DNA from: UBA5239 sp040394635
Lineage (GTDB): Bacteria > Verrucomicrobiota > Lentisphaeria > Victivallales > Victivallaceae
Assembly: GCA_040394635.1 (NCBI GenBank)
Contig: JBEBRW010000026.1
Coordinates: 1-64,000, forward strand
Direction of reading: 5' to 3'
DNA length: 64,000 nt
How positions within the stretch are numbered: the stretch's first letter is position 1; each line of letters opens with the position of its first letter. A program made the translations under genes and the position numbers. Of this stretch, positions 22,682 through 31,797 are shown in pieces. The notes below the pieces were generated by a model. The model made no database searches. It was not told where the DNA came from and saw only the letters and a list, made by a program, of their open reading frames with translations.

Positions 22682-23236
22682 ATGGATTTTTTACTGTTAT
22701 ACAAAATTGTCTTGATCGTAGCGGCACTGCTCAGCTTTGCCGTTGCTTTTCTTATTCTCAAATTCAAAGAAAAAAGCCTGCCCGCCACCGAAAAGCTGTT
22801 GCGCAACCGCAACATCGGCCTCCTGCCGGCGCTGGCGGGACTCCTCTGGTGCGTGCCTTATGCCAAGCCATTGCTTTGGGGCTGGATGGGGTCGTGGCTG
22901 CTGCCGCTGGCGGTCGTATTGACGATTTTGATGTATTTCTTCCTTGAGTATCTTCCGGCCCGCGCGGCCGGCGGCATCATGATCCTGTACACGGCCTACG
23001 TGGCGCAGGAGTCTTATACGTTTCACACGCCGGGGGCCGGATGGCTGATGATTCTGAGCTGGATTCTGGCGATTACCGGCATGTTTATCGCGGCCAAACC
23101 GCATCTGATCCGCGACTATTTTCGCAGGATCGTCAAGGACGAGCGCTACCGCCTGATCGGGGTGGCGTATTTCACCGTCTACGGTTTGTGGTCGCTCACG
23201 GTCGGCATTTACCACCTGGTCAAAGGAGCAGTCTGA
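22682..23236 (+). CDS. Integral membrane protein of unknown function
   Basis: A 184-residue protein with about five to six hydrophobic segments (near residues 6-26, 45-60, 68-90, 94-110, 118-138 and 158-180) and short charged loops (LKFKEKSLPATEKLLRNRN; RDYFRRIVKDERYR). I do not recognise a family. It starts two bases after ilvB and its stop overlaps the rsmG start by one base, so it is co-transcribed with both. No signal peptide cleavage site is evident. Confidence 0.7.
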   Translation: MDFLLLYKIVLIVAALLSFAVAFLILKFKEKSLPATEKLLRNRNIGLLPALAGLLWCVPYAKPLLWGWMGSWLLPLAVVLTILMYFFLEYLPARAAGGIMILYTAYVAQESYTFHTPGAGWLMILSWILAITGMFIAAKPHLIRDYFRRIVKDERYRLIGVAYFTVYGLWSLTVGIYHLVKGAV

Positions 23237-23922
23237 TGAATATACCCGAAGCCGGTTTTGACGTTGCAGCCTACTGCGAGTCCTGTCATGTACCGAATGT
23301 CGATCGCTTCATCGAGCGCTGCTGCTCGTTGTTTGACGTCCTGACTTTCACCAACAAACAGTTCAACCTGACCCGCATCGAGTCTCCGGAGGGCTTCTGG
23401 ACCAAGCACGTGGCCGACTCGCTGGCGATTGCCCGCTATTATCCGGAATTGACCGAAAAACGGGTGCACATGGCCGACATCGGCTGCGGCGCGGGATTTC
23501 CGTCGCTGGTATTGGCGCTGGCTTATCCGAATCTGCTGATCACCGCTATCGATTCGACCGGCAAAAAGATCAAATTCGTGCAACAGAGCAGCTCGATCCT
23601 CGAACTGAAAAATCTCCGCACCATTCATGGGCGCGCCTGCGAACTGAACCGTCTGCCGGACTGGCGTGCGCGCTTCGAAGTAATCACCGCCCGGGCAGTG
23701 GCCCCCGCGTTCACGATTTACAACGAAACCGCCAATATGCTTAACGGCAAGCACGGCAGATACATCCTGTACAAAACCCCCGAGCACGCCGCCGCGGACT
23801 TCACCGAGATGAACATGCTCACCGCGGAGCACGGCATGACCTGGGATATCACCGAAGAGTTCGAACTGCCCAACCAGGCCGGCCGCCGCCAGTTCCTGCA
23901 CTCCAATTTAAGCGACAGCTAG
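23236..23922 (+). CDS. rsmG: 16S rRNA (guanine527-N7)-methyltransferase
   Basis: A SAM-dependent methyltransferase modifying 16S rRNA. The SAM motif MADIGCGAGFPSLVLALAYP and the upstream FNLTRIESPEGFWTKHVADSL segment are diagnostic of RsmG/GidB. At 228 residues it is normal. The start is the ATG sharing one base with the preceding TGA, with AAAGGAG just upstream; the longer open frame upstream is read-through. It is not next to the classical gidA or parAB neighbours. Confidence 0.93.
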   Translation: MNIPEAGFDVAAYCESCHVPNVDRFIERCCSLFDVLTFTNKQFNLTRIESPEGFWTKHVADSLAIARYYPELTEKRVHMADIGCGAGFPSLVLALAYPNLLITAIDSTGKKIKFVQQSSSILELKNLRTIHGRACELNRLPDWRARFEVITARAVAPAFTIYNETANMLNGKHGRYILYKTPEHAAADFTEMNMLTAEHGMTWDITEEFELPNQAGRRQFLHSNLSDS

Positions 23923-24058
23923 TGCCCAGCCAAACTTAGTATTTCCGGAAGACGAGAGTAGCTGCATTGCTATTCTTGTCGAAACCTGTGCAAATATTCA
24001 CATCCCTGCAATATCCTGGAATTTGTAACAAAATATATGGAAAAATAAGAAGCGGGTA

Positions 24059-24105
24059 TTGACTTTGGTCTTTTTTGGTATTATAATCTATTATTAAGAT
24101 ACCAA
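24059..24105 (+). promoter_or_regulatory. Promoter and candidate operator of the GntR-type gene
   Basis: A strong promoter: TTGACT (24059-24064), 17-base spacer, TATAAT (24082-24087). A perfect inverted repeat TTGGTAT (24075-24081)/ATACCAA (24099-24105) brackets the -10 box, as expected for an autorepressor site. The start codon is at 24119. Confidence 0.75.
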
Positions 24106-24118
24106 TGGATGTTAATAG

Positions 24119-25150
24119 ATGAAAAATAGCGCATTGAAAAAAGAGCAAGTAAAGAAAAATATAATATTCCGGATATTATCGGGTCAATATCCATTGGCCG
24201 GAAGAATTCCACCGGAACGGGAGCTGTGTACCACGCTGGATGTGAGTCGAATGACTGTTCGTGCGGCAGTCGACAATCTGATTGCAGAAGGTATTCTGGA
24301 GCGTGACGGCCGGCGCGGAACGATCATAAAACAGGTACCTCACAACGATATGATCGATAACAGAAAGAAGCCCGGCAGTATTTTATTTATTTATTTTTCC
24401 AGTATTAAGGGACACCCGATCGCACAATGGGGAGCGTCCGCCCGGATTTATCATGGACTTGAACAATTTACCGATAAGCATGATTTGGGGTTGTTGGTTC
24501 AGTCAGGAGAGAATTTTTTGCGTCAGCCGGCCATACATGATTCAATCAGCGGAATTATTGTCGGCGGTTCACGGCTGGAAGAGCGGTTGCCTCAATTGAT
24601 GAAACTCGGAATGCCGGTTGTTGTGGTGGATGCTCTGCCTTATACGGTTCGAGTGGATGCGGTTTGTGCCGATTTTTATGAGGCGGGGATACATGCGGCT
24701 CGGAAAGTTGCGGAACACGGATATAAAAATCCATTATTGTTGACTCTTCGTTATGAAGAGGAAGATTTCATCCAGTCCAGTTTTCAGTCCGCCCAGAAAG
24801 GGTTTCGGGATTTTCTCGCGGCCAGTTCCATTGCAATTCATCAGCATATCGTAGATTACAGAGAGCTTGTCGGAAATGAACATTTTAAGCTTGATATTGA
24901 CAAGGTGCTGAGGGAGAAAAAGGTCGACTGCATCATTGACTGCTCCAATATAACCGATACCTGCAATATCCAGACTCTCCCGGTGATTAATACCAGTGGA
25001 ATGGGGAAAAACGACACTGATAAAGATAACTATATGCCAATTTCTTTTGACATGGAACGCATCGGGTACCTGGCGGCGCAGCGTCTGTACGAACGCATGC
25101 AAAATCCATGTTTGGAACCAATCCGTTACTTGATCCCGGTAAATATTTAA
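24119..25150 (+). CDS. GntR-type DNA-binding domain with LacI-like sensor
   Basis: A 343-residue regulator with the AraR-like arrangement. The N-terminal winged helix (RIPPERELCTTLDVSRMTVRAAVDNL) is of GntR type. The rest resembles a LacI/PBP-type sugar-sensing domain (SILFIYFSS; SGIIVGGS; PVVVVDALPYTVRVDAV; ISFDMERIGYLAAQRLYERM). It is more AT-rich than the preceding housekeeping genes and begins a new operon (24119-31773), so it is probably the local repressor. The effector is unknown; a sugar is likely by family. Confidence 0.87.
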   Translation: MKNSALKKEQVKKNIIFRILSGQYPLAGRIPPERELCTTLDVSRMTVRAAVDNLIAEGILERDGRRGTIIKQVPHNDMIDNRKKPGSILFIYFSSIKGHPIAQWGASARIYHGLEQFTDKHDLGLLVQSGENFLRQPAIHDSISGIIVGGSRLEERLPQLMKLGMPVVVVDALPYTVRVDAVCADFYEAGIHAARKVAEHGYKNPLLLTLRYEEEDFIQSSFQSAQKGFRDFLAASSIAIHQHIVDYRELVGNEHFKLDIDKVLREKKVDCIIDCSNITDTCNIQTLPVINTSGMGKNDTDKDNYMPISFDMERIGYLAAQRLYERMQNPCLEPIRYLIPVNI

Positions 25151-25172
25151 ACTTGTTCCAATAAGGAGGTTT

Positions 25173-25976
25173 ATGAAGACTTTACGTGACACGCTTTGGT
25201 TATGGGGGCAAACCCCGAACTCCCACCACGCCGGCGGCGGCTACAAATTGCCGGGTGTCAACCGGATGACCCCGGCGGAAGGCTGCGAGTACTTCGGCAT
25301 TCCGAACTGCTGCCGGGTGGCAATGGGCGCCGGACCGTTTCCGCCGTTCGATGAAGAGAGCCGTCAAATTTCCCACCTGAAAGAAGTCATCTGGTCGGTG
25401 ATCGGAGCCGGCAGCGTCAGCCGCAATGAAGAACAGAACGGCGATTTGGACGAGGTCATCCGCCAGGCCCGGATGTTTCCGAATATTACCGGGGCCGTCC
25501 TGGACGACTTTCTCTCCGAGCACCGGATGGCGATTTATTCGCCGGAACGCGTGGCCGGGATTCGTGACCGCCTCAATCGGGAAACCGGCAGGCACATGGA
25601 TTTATGGATAGTCTGGTATGACCGTGAAATCGACGCTCCGGTCCGGCGTTATCTGGATGTGTGCGATGTTATTACTTATTGGACCTGGTACGGTTACAAT
25701 ATCCCGAAACTCGAGGAATTTCTGGACCGGATGATCGAAGCCACTCCCGGCAAGCGCCGGTTGGCCGGCTGCTACATGTGGAATTATGGCGAAACCTGTC
25801 CGCTGACCCCGGAACAAATGGAGCATCAGCTGGGTGTTTACCTGAAGTATATTCGTTCCGGCCAACTGGAAGGCATGATTCTGTGCTCAAACTGTATTGC
25901 CGACATCGGCTTGCCCACTGTCGAACAGACCCGGCAATGGATCGACCGGTACGGCAGCGAAATCATCAATACCTGA
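25173..25976 (+). CDS. Unknown protein, possibly TIM-barrel-like
   Basis: A 267-residue protein I do not recognise. No signal peptide or membrane segment. It contains many aromatic and acidic residues (DTLWLWGQTPNSHH; GAVLDDFLSEHRM; LWIVWYDREID; VITYWTWYGYNIP; GCYMWNYGE), with strand-helix alternation resembling a glycosidase-type barrel. This is only an impression. An AAGGAGG ribosome site precedes the ATG. It lies between the operon regulator and a pseudopilin gene, so it is a regulated member of this module. Confidence 0.6.
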   Translation: MKTLRDTLWLWGQTPNSHHAGGGYKLPGVNRMTPAEGCEYFGIPNCCRVAMGAGPFPPFDEESRQISHLKEVIWSVIGAGSVSRNEEQNGDLDEVIRQARMFPNITGAVLDDFLSEHRMAIYSPERVAGIRDRLNRETGRHMDLWIVWYDREIDAPVRRYLDVCDVITYWTWYGYNIPKLEEFLDRMIEATPGKRRLAGCYMWNYGETCPLTPEQMEHQLGVYLKYIRSGQLEGMILCSNCIADIGLPTVEQTRQWIDRYGSEIINT

Positions 25977-25986
25977 AGGAGGATTT

Positions 25987-26721
25987 ATGCATCGAATATT
26001 TACACTTATAGAGCTTTTGGTTGTTATAGCTATTATTGCGATATTGGCTGCCATGCTGCTGCCGGCTCTCAACAAGGCCCGTGATCGAGCCAAAAGCAAT
26101 CAGTGCCTGAGCAATCTGAAGCAAATCGGCACTGCCACGGCCATGTATGTGAGTGATTATGACTACTATCCCAGCCGTAAGGGCAGCAGTAACAATTGGG
26201 CCTGCATGTTTCAACTGTCGCCATACTTGGGAATCTCGCTGACCAACAACAAGTTTACCACCGATCAGGTGGTGAGGATCTTTTTTTGCCCCGCTTCAAC
26301 CGGCACACAGCCACTGGCGGGAACAGTTGACGGTGGCGCCCTTGGTATTTCATATTCAACCAACGTTTATGTGACCGGGTCCTGGCCGCCGCCCACGGGC
26401 GGTGGTGTTCATGCCAGCAAAGTCAGGCGGCCGAGCAAGCTGATGGTGTTTATGGACGGCTCCCCGCTGGATCTCAATCTGGCCGGCGACCGTACCTGTC
26501 ATAGTCGTTTCGGTTATCGCCATCCGGTCAAACTGCTGGAGACCATCACTCTGGTCACTACGCCGTGCGGAGGAATCAATATTCTGTATGCCGATGGACA
26601 TGCGGCCAATGTTATCGGCGCTATAACCTCCGGCTTGAATCAAACTGATTTCTGCAATGATCCGAACATCGCCGATGCCTGGCTTCCCGGTGTTTATAGC
26701 GTCGCTTCGGCAGACTGGTAA
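25987..26721 (+). CDS. Prepilin-type N-terminal domain protein (pseudopilin-like)
   Basis: A 244-residue protein with a class III prepilin segment, FTLIELLVVIAIIAILAAML, beginning at residue 5. The residue before Phe is Ile, not the usual Gly, so processing by a standard prepilin peptidase is uncertain. The rest is a globular domain of the H-X9-DG type common in Planctomycetes/Lentisphaerae. The terminal INILYADGH is present, but the His nine residues before DG is replaced by Pro. An AAGGAGG ribosome site fixes the ATG at 25987. It is likely anchored in the membrane and exposed outside; a role in substrate capture is speculative. Confidence 0.88.
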   Translation: MHRIFTLIELLVVIAIIAILAAMLLPALNKARDRAKSNQCLSNLKQIGTATAMYVSDYDYYPSRKGSSNNWACMFQLSPYLGISLTNNKFTTDQVVRIFFCPASTGTQPLAGTVDGGALGISYSTNVYVTGSWPPPTGGGVHASKVRRPSKLMVFMDGSPLDLNLAGDRTCHSRFGYRHPVKLLETITLVTTPCGGINILYADGHAANVIGAITSGLNQTDFCNDPNIADAWLPGVYSVASADW

Positions 26722-26740
26722 AAAAACTTAAGGAGTTACC

Positions 26741-29065
26741 ATGTTTCTCTCAAAAATAATGATCGCATTTCTGTGCCTGGGCTGCCTCGTCCTGTCTGCC
26801 TCGCAGATCACTCTGATTGTTCCGGCGAATGCGCCCGAAGTCGATAAAACCGCAGCACAGGAACTCACGGAGCACTTAACTGCCGCCACCGGTGAAAAAT
26901 TCGCCATCGCGAATGAAGAGCAGAATATTGACGGACGCAAAATTTATCTCGGCAATACCGGATTCTCCCGGAAAAACGGTGTGGATTTCAACCAATTCGG
27001 TCATGAAGAGTATCTGTTGAAAGCCGTCGGCAATGACTTGATTATCGGCGGTGGCGCTCCTCGCGGCACACTTTATGGCGTTTATGAATTTCTGGAACGC
27101 TTCACCGGAGTGACATGGCTGGACGAGTGGACGACTCATATTCCCGCGGTTTCCGGAATTAAATGGCCGCAGGACCTGAATTTACGGGATAAACCTGTTT
27201 TCGCTTACAGGGGAATTTATTCCGTCCGGAGCACTGATCGTGAGACACGTATCCGTTTTCGGGTCCGCTGCCGGGAAAATATCTACTGGGATGAAAAAAT
27301 CACTCCAGCCGAAGCCGCCAAATGGGGTATCACGCCTGTACTTGGCCGGCCCTCTCCGTTGAACACCTTGTATTATTATATCAAAGACTGGCCGAAAGAT
27401 GGCTTTGAAGATTGTTTATCCATGAATCCGGATGGTTCCAGAATCCGGCCGACCTCGTTTGCCGGCCCCGGACAGGTCTGTTTCTCCAGCCGGAAAGCAC
27501 GCGACAAATTTATCGCACAACTGAAAGGATTTATTGCGGCCGACCGCCGGGAATATCCTGATAATTATCCCCAATTATATAATCTCTCCATCAATGATAC
27601 CCAGGACCGTTGTCATTGTCCCGACTGTCGCAAATTAGCTGAAAAATATCAGGCATATTCAGGAACCATGCTGGAGTTTGTGAATGCGGTGGCGGATGGA
27701 ATTTCCTCTGAATATCAGGATGTACGGCTTCAAACCTCGGCATATCTTTTTACCGAGGAGCCCCCGGTCGGCATCAAACCCGCCCTCAATGTCACAGTCA
27801 GGGTTTCTCCCAGCCCCTGGGGCAGCAAATGCGAGACCATGCTGCCGTTGAATAACCCAAAAAACCGGCCGACTCTGGATAATCTGCGGAAGTGGTCCGA
27901 ATTGGGTTCCATTCAAATCTGGAACTACTGGGTTATTTTCGGTCCCTATCCCGGTAAAAATGCGGGCCTGGTCAATATTCCCGCCATGCTTGAAAATCTG
28001 AAAATCTTTCATCAGTACAAGTCCGATTATGTTTTTTCCGAATGCGAGTTTCCCGATACGGTAAGTTTTCATCCGTTGCGGCTTTATCTGGGTTATAAGA
28101 TGAAATGGAATCCCGACCGTTCGGTGGAACCCATCCTGGACCGTTATTTCACCGGTTATTACCGGGAAGCGGCGCTTCCCATGCGTCAACTGTATGATTA
28201 CATGGTGAAACGTCAAAGCGAAAGCCCTGTTCTTGACGTCCCGGATTCATCCGGACGCAAATACCTGGATGCGGATTTCTTCCGCTTTGCAGAAAGCCGT
28301 TTCAGCGAAGCCGAAAAACTGGCAAACGGCAATCCGGTTATCCTGTCTCATATCACGCAGGAACGCGTTCCCCTTGACATTGCCCGGTTATCCTGTCGCG
28401 ACAATTGGCCGGAGGAACCTTTCCTGCCTGCGCCGGAAAAGATCATGGACAGGTTGAAAACAGCCTGGCCGCAAAGTGTCGACCGCTGGTATGAGGGGCC
28501 CGTCTGGCAACGCAGGGAACAGGCAATCATGAAAACGTTTTTCCAGAAAATGACTCCGGTTCAGACCGGCGCCAAGTACCCGCTGACGGACCCCCGGTTG
28601 ACGGGCCGCCGTCTTTATGATATTGCCTGGCCCGATTTCAATGCCGTTGAGGAATTGGGCAAGCACGGCGTCCGGCTGGTTGATGATCCGGCGGCAGTAG
28701 GAGGTAAAGCCATGCGCCTGGCCAAACCTGTCGCCGTACCGGAAAAAGGGTTCCATGAACAGGCATTCCGCTGCGGAGTTCAAAGCCGCTCAGGCGGCAA
28801 GCTGCTCTTTGATATTTACCTGAAAAATATTCCCGATGAAAATTATCATCTGTATCACCTTGGCAGGATGACCCTCGACCCGAACACATTGCTGTGGATT
28901 CACAATTCCTGGTTCATTCAACAGCACTTTGACCGCTATTACCGGGCCACCGGCAATAACACGTATGATGTATATGCCTCCATTAAGCTCGAAGGTCCCG
29001 CTTATGTGAAGGGGTCAACCAAAACCAATGCAGTTTATGTGGACCGGATTCTGTTGTCGGAATAG
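26741..29065 (+). CDS. Exported DUF4838 (alpha-glucuronidase-like) protein
   Basis: A 774-residue protein with a signal peptide (MFLSKIMIAFLCLGCLVLSA). The N-terminal alpha/beta domain (LIVPANAPEVDKTAAQELTE; DLIIGGGAPRGTLYGVYEF) resembles domain 2 of GH67/GH20 enzymes. The central DUF4838 region carries a CHCPDC motif (near residue 290) and YSGTMLEFVNAVADG. A C-terminal beta-rich region follows. Likely an exported carbohydrate-active enzyme; substrate unknown. It follows the pseudopilin gene by 19 bases and precedes the peptidase-acetyltransferase fusion by 14 bases. Confidence 0.85.
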   Translation: MFLSKIMIAFLCLGCLVLSASQITLIVPANAPEVDKTAAQELTEHLTAATGEKFAIANEEQNIDGRKIYLGNTGFSRKNGVDFNQFGHEEYLLKAVGNDLIIGGGAPRGTLYGVYEFLERFTGVTWLDEWTTHIPAVSGIKWPQDLNLRDKPVFAYRGIYSVRSTDRETRIRFRVRCRENIYWDEKITPAEAAKWGITPVLGRPSPLNTLYYYIKDWPKDGFEDCLSMNPDGSRIRPTSFAGPGQVCFSSRKARDKFIAQLKGFIAADRREYPDNYPQLYNLSINDTQDRCHCPDCRKLAEKYQAYSGTMLEFVNAVADGISSEYQDVRLQTSAYLFTEEPPVGIKPALNVTVRVSPSPWGSKCETMLPLNNPKNRPTLDNLRKWSELGSIQIWNYWVIFGPYPGKNAGLVNIPAMLENLKIFHQYKSDYVFSECEFPDTVSFHPLRLYLGYKMKWNPDRSVEPILDRYFTGYYREAALPMRQLYDYMVKRQSESPVLDVPDSSGRKYLDADFFRFAESRFSEAEKLANGNPVILSHITQERVPLDIARLSCRDNWPEEPFLPAPEKIMDRLKTAWPQSVDRWYEGPVWQRREQAIMKTFFQKMTPVQTGAKYPLTDPRLTGRRLYDIAWPDFNAVEELGKHGVRLVDDPAAVGGKAMRLAKPVAVPEKGFHEQAFRCGVQSRSGGKLLFDIYLKNIPDENYHLYHLGRMTLDPNTLLWIHNSWFIQQHFDRYYRATGNNTYDVYASIKLEGPAYVKGSTKTNAVYVDRILLSE

Positions 29066-29079
29066 TTACGGGAATATTT

Positions 29080-31773
29080 ATGAACAATGTTTTTGCGAAA
29101 ATTTTGCGGGAAACAGACCGGGAGCGGCTTTATGACAACATCGAAAACCTGTGGAAGCGTGAACTGCCACAGACCTCCAAGGCACATGCCGGGGCTGCTG
29201 CGTATACGCTGGAATTGTTGAACCAGGCCGGAATTGAAAATGCTGAAATCATTGATTTTCCGGCCGATGGAAAAACGACTTATCAGGATAAATGCATGCC
29301 GCTGGCCTGGGAGGCGTCGACCGGTAAACTGACCATCAAAATATCAGAGATTCATTTTGACGATCCGGTTGTCGCTGACTATCGGCGCCACTCGTTTCAC
29401 CTGGTCAAAGGTTCGGTCGCCACTCCGCCTGGCGGACAAATGGCCGGAATCATCACGGAGGCGCAATTATTTGCCGGTGAGGATGCCGGGGGAGCGTTGG
29501 TCATCTGCTCACCCGAAACCGTACCGGGTGCGGAAATTCTGGCAGCGGCGCTGGATATGGGCGCATTGGGATTGATTACCGATTATTATGTTCAGTCCTG
29601 CCGGGAAACTGCTCCGGACGCGGTCGGCTGGGTCACCGCCTGTACCGAGGGAATGCAGTGGCACGTACAGAGCGGGGACCGTCCGTTCATCTGCTTCAGT
29701 GTCGCGGCGCGCACTGGCGATCAATTGCGCCGGGCGGCGGAATGCGGCAAATTGACGGCGCTGGTCGAATGCGATGGACAGCGTTACGAAGGCGTTCTGC
29801 CGGTTGTCACCGCGCTGGTTCCCGGCAGGCAAAAGAAAGAATTCTGGCTGATGGCCCATCTCTATGAACCGATGAGCGATGACAATTCAACAGGGGTGGC
29901 CGGAGCCATTGAAATGGTCCGCTGCATCAAGGCATTGATCGCCAGAGGCGAGCTGCCGGAGCTGGAGTTTTCCATTCGGCTGGTGTTTGGCGCGGAATTG
30001 TACGGGTTTGCGGCGTTTGCGGACTATTGCGGTGGTTTCCTGGGTGATAAAGCCATAGGCGCAGTCAATCTGGACAGCCTGATGGCGGGCAATCCGGGCC
30101 AGAATTTACATGTTTACGCGGCAGCACCGGGCACGCCGTTTTTCGGCAATGCCCTGTTGGAAATGTTTCTGGATGATTGCGCGTTGCCGGTAACGAAATT
30201 CGTCGAGAGCGGCTGGTATGATGATGATACGTTCCTGAGCGATCAGACGGTTGGTTTACCCACCGTGTGGTTCATTGGAGTCGACAAAGCCTTCTGGCAC
30301 AATTCCGCGCTGACCATGCAGATGTTCGATTGCGATGTCTTTGCCCGGACCTGTGCATCCATCGGCACGTGGATTGTCGCCGTTACCACACTGAACCGGC
30401 AAGCGCTGCCGGATATGGTGACTCGTGCCGGGGCATATGCGTTGCGTCATATCACTGAGGAGTACCGGCGCGCAATGCGGCACAGCGATGCGGCTGACCG
30501 CATGAAATACCGGTTACGGATCGATGTCGCCCGCTTGAATGATTTCCGCAAGGTGGCGGACATTCCGGAAATCGATCGCCAAATCGCCTTGGTTACGGCT
30601 GCTGCGGAGCAACTGCCCGGGTATCCGGCTGTCGAGAGTTACCGAGGCAAATGGTTCGACTATGTCGCTACCGTGATTCCTTCCCGCGCAGTGACCGGCT
30701 TTCCTTACGACCAGGGCAGGGTACCGAAAAAACTGCGGCGAATGCTGCCAGATCGGGTAATCTACGGTCCGTTTTCACGAATACTCTCCAATATGGACGG
30801 TCAAAAAAGTCTGCAACGCGTTATCCGTGAAGCGGAATGGGAAGAACAGGTAACGTTCGGCGACGCAGAAATAAAAAAATATCTCGGCGCGGTTATGTAC
30901 CTTGGCGATTATGGTTATTTGCAGCTTGAATATCACCGGCAAGTGACGCGTCCCGACATGGTGAATGCGCTGCGCCGTATTGGAGTCAACTCCGGCGATT
31001 GCCTGTTTGTCCATAGCAGTATTTCCGCGTTCGGGCGGATTGATGGTGACGAGGAGGCGGTAATTGACGCGCTGCTGGAGGCGGTCGGCCCAACCGGAAC
31101 CGTGCTGATGCCGACTTTTACCATGTCGTTCAGCTCTTTCGAAGGAGAGTTGAATAAAAACCGTGCTTACCGGCCATTCGACAAAAACGATTCCTCGCAA
31201 ATCTGGGTCGGTTCGGTTCCCCGGGCGTTTTTGCTGCGTCCGGGTGTAATTCGAACGTCCCATGCGTCGCACTCGGTGGCCGGGTTTGGACCGCAGGCGG
31301 AACCATGCCTGAAAGATCATCGCGAAAACGATCCGCCGGCCGGACCGACCAGTCCATTCGCCAAATTGATGTCAAATCAAGCGAAAATCCTTTATTTCGG
31401 CTGCGGGCTCGGTGCCAGTACGTTTCTGCATTTCCTGGAAACGGAGGCGAAGGTACCTTACCTGAAAAGCTCGGTTTGCCGGGTTAAAGATGAAAATGGG
31501 CAACTCCGGACGGTTTATGTACCGCAAAACTTGCCCGGCGACCGTGATTTTTATCGCGATTCTGCCGGCAACAGCAAGTTTTTCAGTCGGGCCGCAGAGG
31601 CCGGATTGCAGATCAGTGAAGTTCACCTTGGCTCTGGCGAATTGCGCCTGATTGATGCTGGAGAACTCTATAATACCGGGATGAAACTACTGGCGGCGGA
31701 GCCGGATATTTTACTCTGCGACAGCAACGAATGCATGTTTTGCCGGAAATATCGTTCACCCCGGTACGAATAA
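29080..31773 (+). CDS. M28-like peptidase fused to AAC(3)-family acetyltransferase
   Basis: An 897-residue fusion. Residues about 1-440 resemble an M28 aminopeptidase with a PA-like insert. Candidate zinc ligands are in order: His260 (LMAHLYEP), Asp267/Asp268 (SDDNSTG), Glu306 (FGAELYG), Asp332 (NLDSLMAG) and His407 (FWHNS). About 440-620 is a linker or helical region. About 625-890 matches the AAC(3)/YokD N-acetyltransferase fold: GDCLFVHSSISAFGRIDG (His645), PTGTVLMPTFT, RTSHASHSVAGFG. No signal peptide, so it is cytoplasmic. A combined de-blocking/acetylating activity is inference. Last gene of the operon. Confidence 0.85.
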   Translation: MNNVFAKILRETDRERLYDNIENLWKRELPQTSKAHAGAAAYTLELLNQAGIENAEIIDFPADGKTTYQDKCMPLAWEASTGKLTIKISEIHFDDPVVADYRRHSFHLVKGSVATPPGGQMAGIITEAQLFAGEDAGGALVICSPETVPGAEILAAALDMGALGLITDYYVQSCRETAPDAVGWVTACTEGMQWHVQSGDRPFICFSVAARTGDQLRRAAECGKLTALVECDGQRYEGVLPVVTALVPGRQKKEFWLMAHLYEPMSDDNSTGVAGAIEMVRCIKALIARGELPELEFSIRLVFGAELYGFAAFADYCGGFLGDKAIGAVNLDSLMAGNPGQNLHVYAAAPGTPFFGNALLEMFLDDCALPVTKFVESGWYDDDTFLSDQTVGLPTVWFIGVDKAFWHNSALTMQMFDCDVFARTCASIGTWIVAVTTLNRQALPDMVTRAGAYALRHITEEYRRAMRHSDAADRMKYRLRIDVARLNDFRKVADIPEIDRQIALVTAAAEQLPGYPAVESYRGKWFDYVATVIPSRAVTGFPYDQGRVPKKLRRMLPDRVIYGPFSRILSNMDGQKSLQRVIREAEWEEQVTFGDAEIKKYLGAVMYLGDYGYLQLEYHRQVTRPDMVNALRRIGVNSGDCLFVHSSISAFGRIDGDEEAVIDALLEAVGPTGTVLMPTFTMSFSSFEGELNKNRAYRPFDKNDSSQIWVGSVPRAFLLRPGVIRTSHASHSVAGFGPQAEPCLKDHRENDPPAGPTSPFAKLMSNQAKILYFGCGLGASTFLHFLETEAKVPYLKSSVCRVKDENGQLRTVYVPQNLPGDRDFYRDSAGNSKFFSRAAEAGLQISEVHLGSGELRLIDAGELYNTGMKLLAAEPDILLCDSNECMFCRKYRSPRYE

Positions 31774-31797
31774 ATCAAAACCTCGAAACCATTGGCG

